Origin: an uncultured Ignavibacteriota bacterium
GTDB lineage: Bacteria; Bacteroidota; Ignavibacteria; UBA10030; UBA8401
NCBI GenBank assembly: GCA_903907305.1
Contig: CAIVNT010000455.1
Coordinates: 1-6,657, forward strand
DNA: 6,657 nt
Direction: 5' to 3'
The notes below the pieces were generated by a model. The model worked only from the letters and a program-made list of their open reading frames with translations. It was not told where the DNA came from and searched no databases. Of the stretch, positions 5,130-6,657 are shown in pieces. Made by a program: the position numbers and the translations under genes. Each line of letters starts with the position of its first letter. The first letter of the stretch is position 1.

Positions 5130-6657
5130 CTAGAAATCACCGCCGAGCGAGAAGTAGTATTTCGGAACGGAGAATGCGTCGCCGTTGTAGGACCACGCTA
5201 CGTCGATCTTCAACGGTAGACCGAAGACGAACATACGGATCCCCATACCGGTTCCGATCAGCAGGTCTCCGGTCACGAATTTTCCCTGCGCATCTTTTAC
5301 GATTCCTTTGAATGCTGATTCCCTCGTCCACGACGAACCAACATCCATGAACGTTGCACCGGTGATATTGCCGAGAGCGATGGGGAGTCCGCCGGTGACC
5401 AGATATTGTATAAAGGGATAACGCAATTCGAAGTTCGCCAAAGCGTATTTCGTGCCATTACGGACATTGTAATTGAATCCGCGCATCGGCAGTGCGGGGG
5501 TAAGGAAGGCAAAATCTTCGATGTGCTTGATCGGTATGCCGCCGTTCTCGAACTCACGGTTGATCCATCCTTCCGTGCCGCCGATGAAAAACTGCTGTGC
5601 ATTCTTGCCAAGACTCAGTCCTCCCGAATACCGCATCACAAAGGAATATGTTCTCCAAAATTTGAAATACGTCCGATAATCAGCGGTATACGTTTGAAAA
5701 TCCAGTGAATTCTTTCCGAGTTTCGGACTGAACATGGCGTTCACATTATACCGCGATCCGTTATTGGGCGATGTATATCCCCACAGTGTATTGTCGTGGA
5801 CGAAACTGACCGACGGGGTGATGAGTTGCCGTTTCTCATTTCCCACCAATGAATACTCCAGATTTTCACGCAGTAAATTCATCCACGCAAGCCCGAATTC
5901 GAGACGGTAGAATCGGTCCAACGGCAGCGATGCAGAACCGGAAATTCCCCATGTTCGGAAGCGATAAAGGGAAACGCCCATTGTATCCTCTAGATACAGG
6001 AACCGTGCACTGTGATATCCCTGAACGCCGTAATCGATATACGACGGCAGATAGAAATAAGCGAGCACATAATCGCTATTCTTCAGATCGAGAAGAAGAT
6101 TCGTCAGGAAATAGATCTGATGGTCCCCGAGCATATCGCTGAAGGACATCATCGTCGTCCCCTGCACGCCGTAGAATGTGCTGAACGCGGCGTTTCCGTA
6201 GACGATATCGGGCGAGAAATTTAATTTGTATTTGTTGACGATAAAATTACTGTCCTCGTCCATATTTCCGGAGATAGCAAGCGTTTTGGTATTCAGTGTC
6301 GGCACGATATCAGTTTCTTTCTCTTTTGTCCCCTCATCCGTAAAGACGTAATTGTTAAAATCGATCTTCACATTGTCGCCGTATACACTCGTGGTGTCCG
6401 GCTTCTTTTCCGTAACAACCACTGCGGCAAGCGAATCAGCATTTTTCGGGATCAGTCCTTTTTTCCGTTTGATATATTCCGTCGGTTCCAGAGATGCGGC
6501 TGCAATTTTCCGTTCGAACGGCGTCTTCAGCAGAAAAATGTCAAATCCGGCTTTGTCCAGCGCGGAGAATGCGAGCTTATTTCCATCCGCCGACAATGAA
6601 AGTTGATAAACGCCGGTAATTGAATTTGTGATGGGACGGTCCTCATGTGTCGTAAGA
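5130..6657 (-). CDS. TolB-like propeller (PD40) fused to a BamA/Omp85-like outer-membrane beta-barrel, N-terminus missing
   Basis: The frame is open to the right edge, so the start and any signal peptide are outside. About 508 residues are visible, ending at the stop codon at 5130-5132. The first visible part reads DRPITNSITGVYQLS then LSADGNKLAFSA and FDIFLL, a WD40-like PD40 propeller blade as in TolB (about 6535-6640). A charged linker with many Lys, Asp and Thr follows. From about 6230 down to the stop, the protein is a series of aromatic-rich alternating strands. It carries GVQGTTMMSFSDMLGDHQ near the start of the barrel, FFIGGTEGW, and MRGFNYNVRNGTKY (from 5486 leftward), which matches the conserved RGF loop of Omp85 barrels. 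The chain ends in phenylalanine (LGGDF), as outer-membrane proteins recognised by the BAM machinery do. It should sit in the outer membrane with the propeller in the periplasm; its exact role is unknown. Similar propeller-barrel fusions are, from memory, common in the FCB group. The TTG at 6594-6596 is an internal codon, not the start. Confidence 0.88.
   Translation of the reverse strand, partial: LTTHEDRPITNSITGVYQLSLSADGNKLAFSALDKAGFDIFLLKTPFERKIAAASLEPTEYIKRKKGLIPKNADSLAAVVVTEKKPDTTSVYGDNVKIDFNNYVFTDEGTKEKETDIVPTLNTKTLAISGNMDEDSNFIVNKYKLNFSPDIVYGNAAFSTFYGVQGTTMMSFSDMLGDHQIYFLTNLLLDLKNSDYVLAYFYLPSYIDYGVQGYHSARFLYLEDTMGVSLYRFRTWGISGSASLPLDRFYRLEFGLAWMNLLRENLEYSLVGNEKRQLITPSVSFVHDNTLWGYTSPNNGSRYNVNAMFSPKLGKNSLDFQTYTADYRTYFKFWRTYSFVMRYSGGLSLGKNAQQFFIGGTEGWINREFENGGIPIKHIEDFAFLTPALPMRGFNYNVRNGTKYALANFELRYPFIQYLVTGGLPIALGNITGATFMDVGSSWTRESAFKGIVKDAQGKFVTGDLLIGTGMGIRMFVFGLPLKIDVAWSYNGDAFSVPKYYFSLGGDF

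Noticed and set aside
4580..5219. Overlapping open frames on both strands in the repeat cluster (4580-4876, 4795-5088, 5010-5219 on +; 4802-5023 on -)
   Set aside because: They exist because the repeated DNA lacks stop codons in those frames. Shared peptide stretches mirror the DNA repeats, there are no ribosome sites, and no protein family is recognisable.

Overview
The window is about 48-50% GC by eye and comes from a Gram-negative-type bacterium, because its last gene encodes an outer-membrane beta-barrel. That gene joins a TolB-like propeller to a BamA-like barrel. Together with the dispersed hairpin repeats, this resembles genomes of the Ignavibacteriota / Bacteroidota-Chlorobi (FCB) group. 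The taxonomic call is an inference from style, not from a marker gene, and is only moderately secure.

Layout, left to right. (1) Positions 2-478: the 3' end of a PhoD-like phosphodiesterase/alkaline phosphatase gene (+). (2) Positions 503-1195 and 1202-2719: an OmpR/PhoB-class response regulator and its membrane histidine kinase (+), spaced 24 and 6 nt apart, so probably one transcription unit that may include the phosphatase. (3) Positions 2720-2973: a gap holding a composite inverted-repeat element (2743-2867), then a weak promoter-like pair and a good ribosome binding site. (4) Positions 2974-4371: an amino-acid permease of the APC superfamily (+), closed by a strong, bidirectional-looking terminator at 4388-4423. 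(5) Positions 4424-5129: about 700 nt with no credible gene, filled by three related repeat units in which two hairpin types alternate. (6) Positions 5130-6657: a convergent gene (-), cut by the right edge, for the propeller plus outer-membrane barrel protein.

How the parts work together. The two-component pair should sense a periplasmic or envelope signal and control transcription; its regulon cannot be read from this window. The preceding phosphatase is the only cotranscribed candidate, which makes phosphate or phosphodiester metabolism a possible but unproven link. The permease and the barrel protein are functionally unrelated neighbours that converge on the repeat cluster.

The coding content is ordinary bacterial housekeeping and signalling. 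The most interesting part is the non-coding cluster at 4524-5120. Its hairpins keep pairing while their sequences change, one 86-bp segment is repeated with only three substitutions, and one hairpin has been extended into a nested structure. I see no defence system, CRISPR array, tRNA, rRNA or transposase gene.
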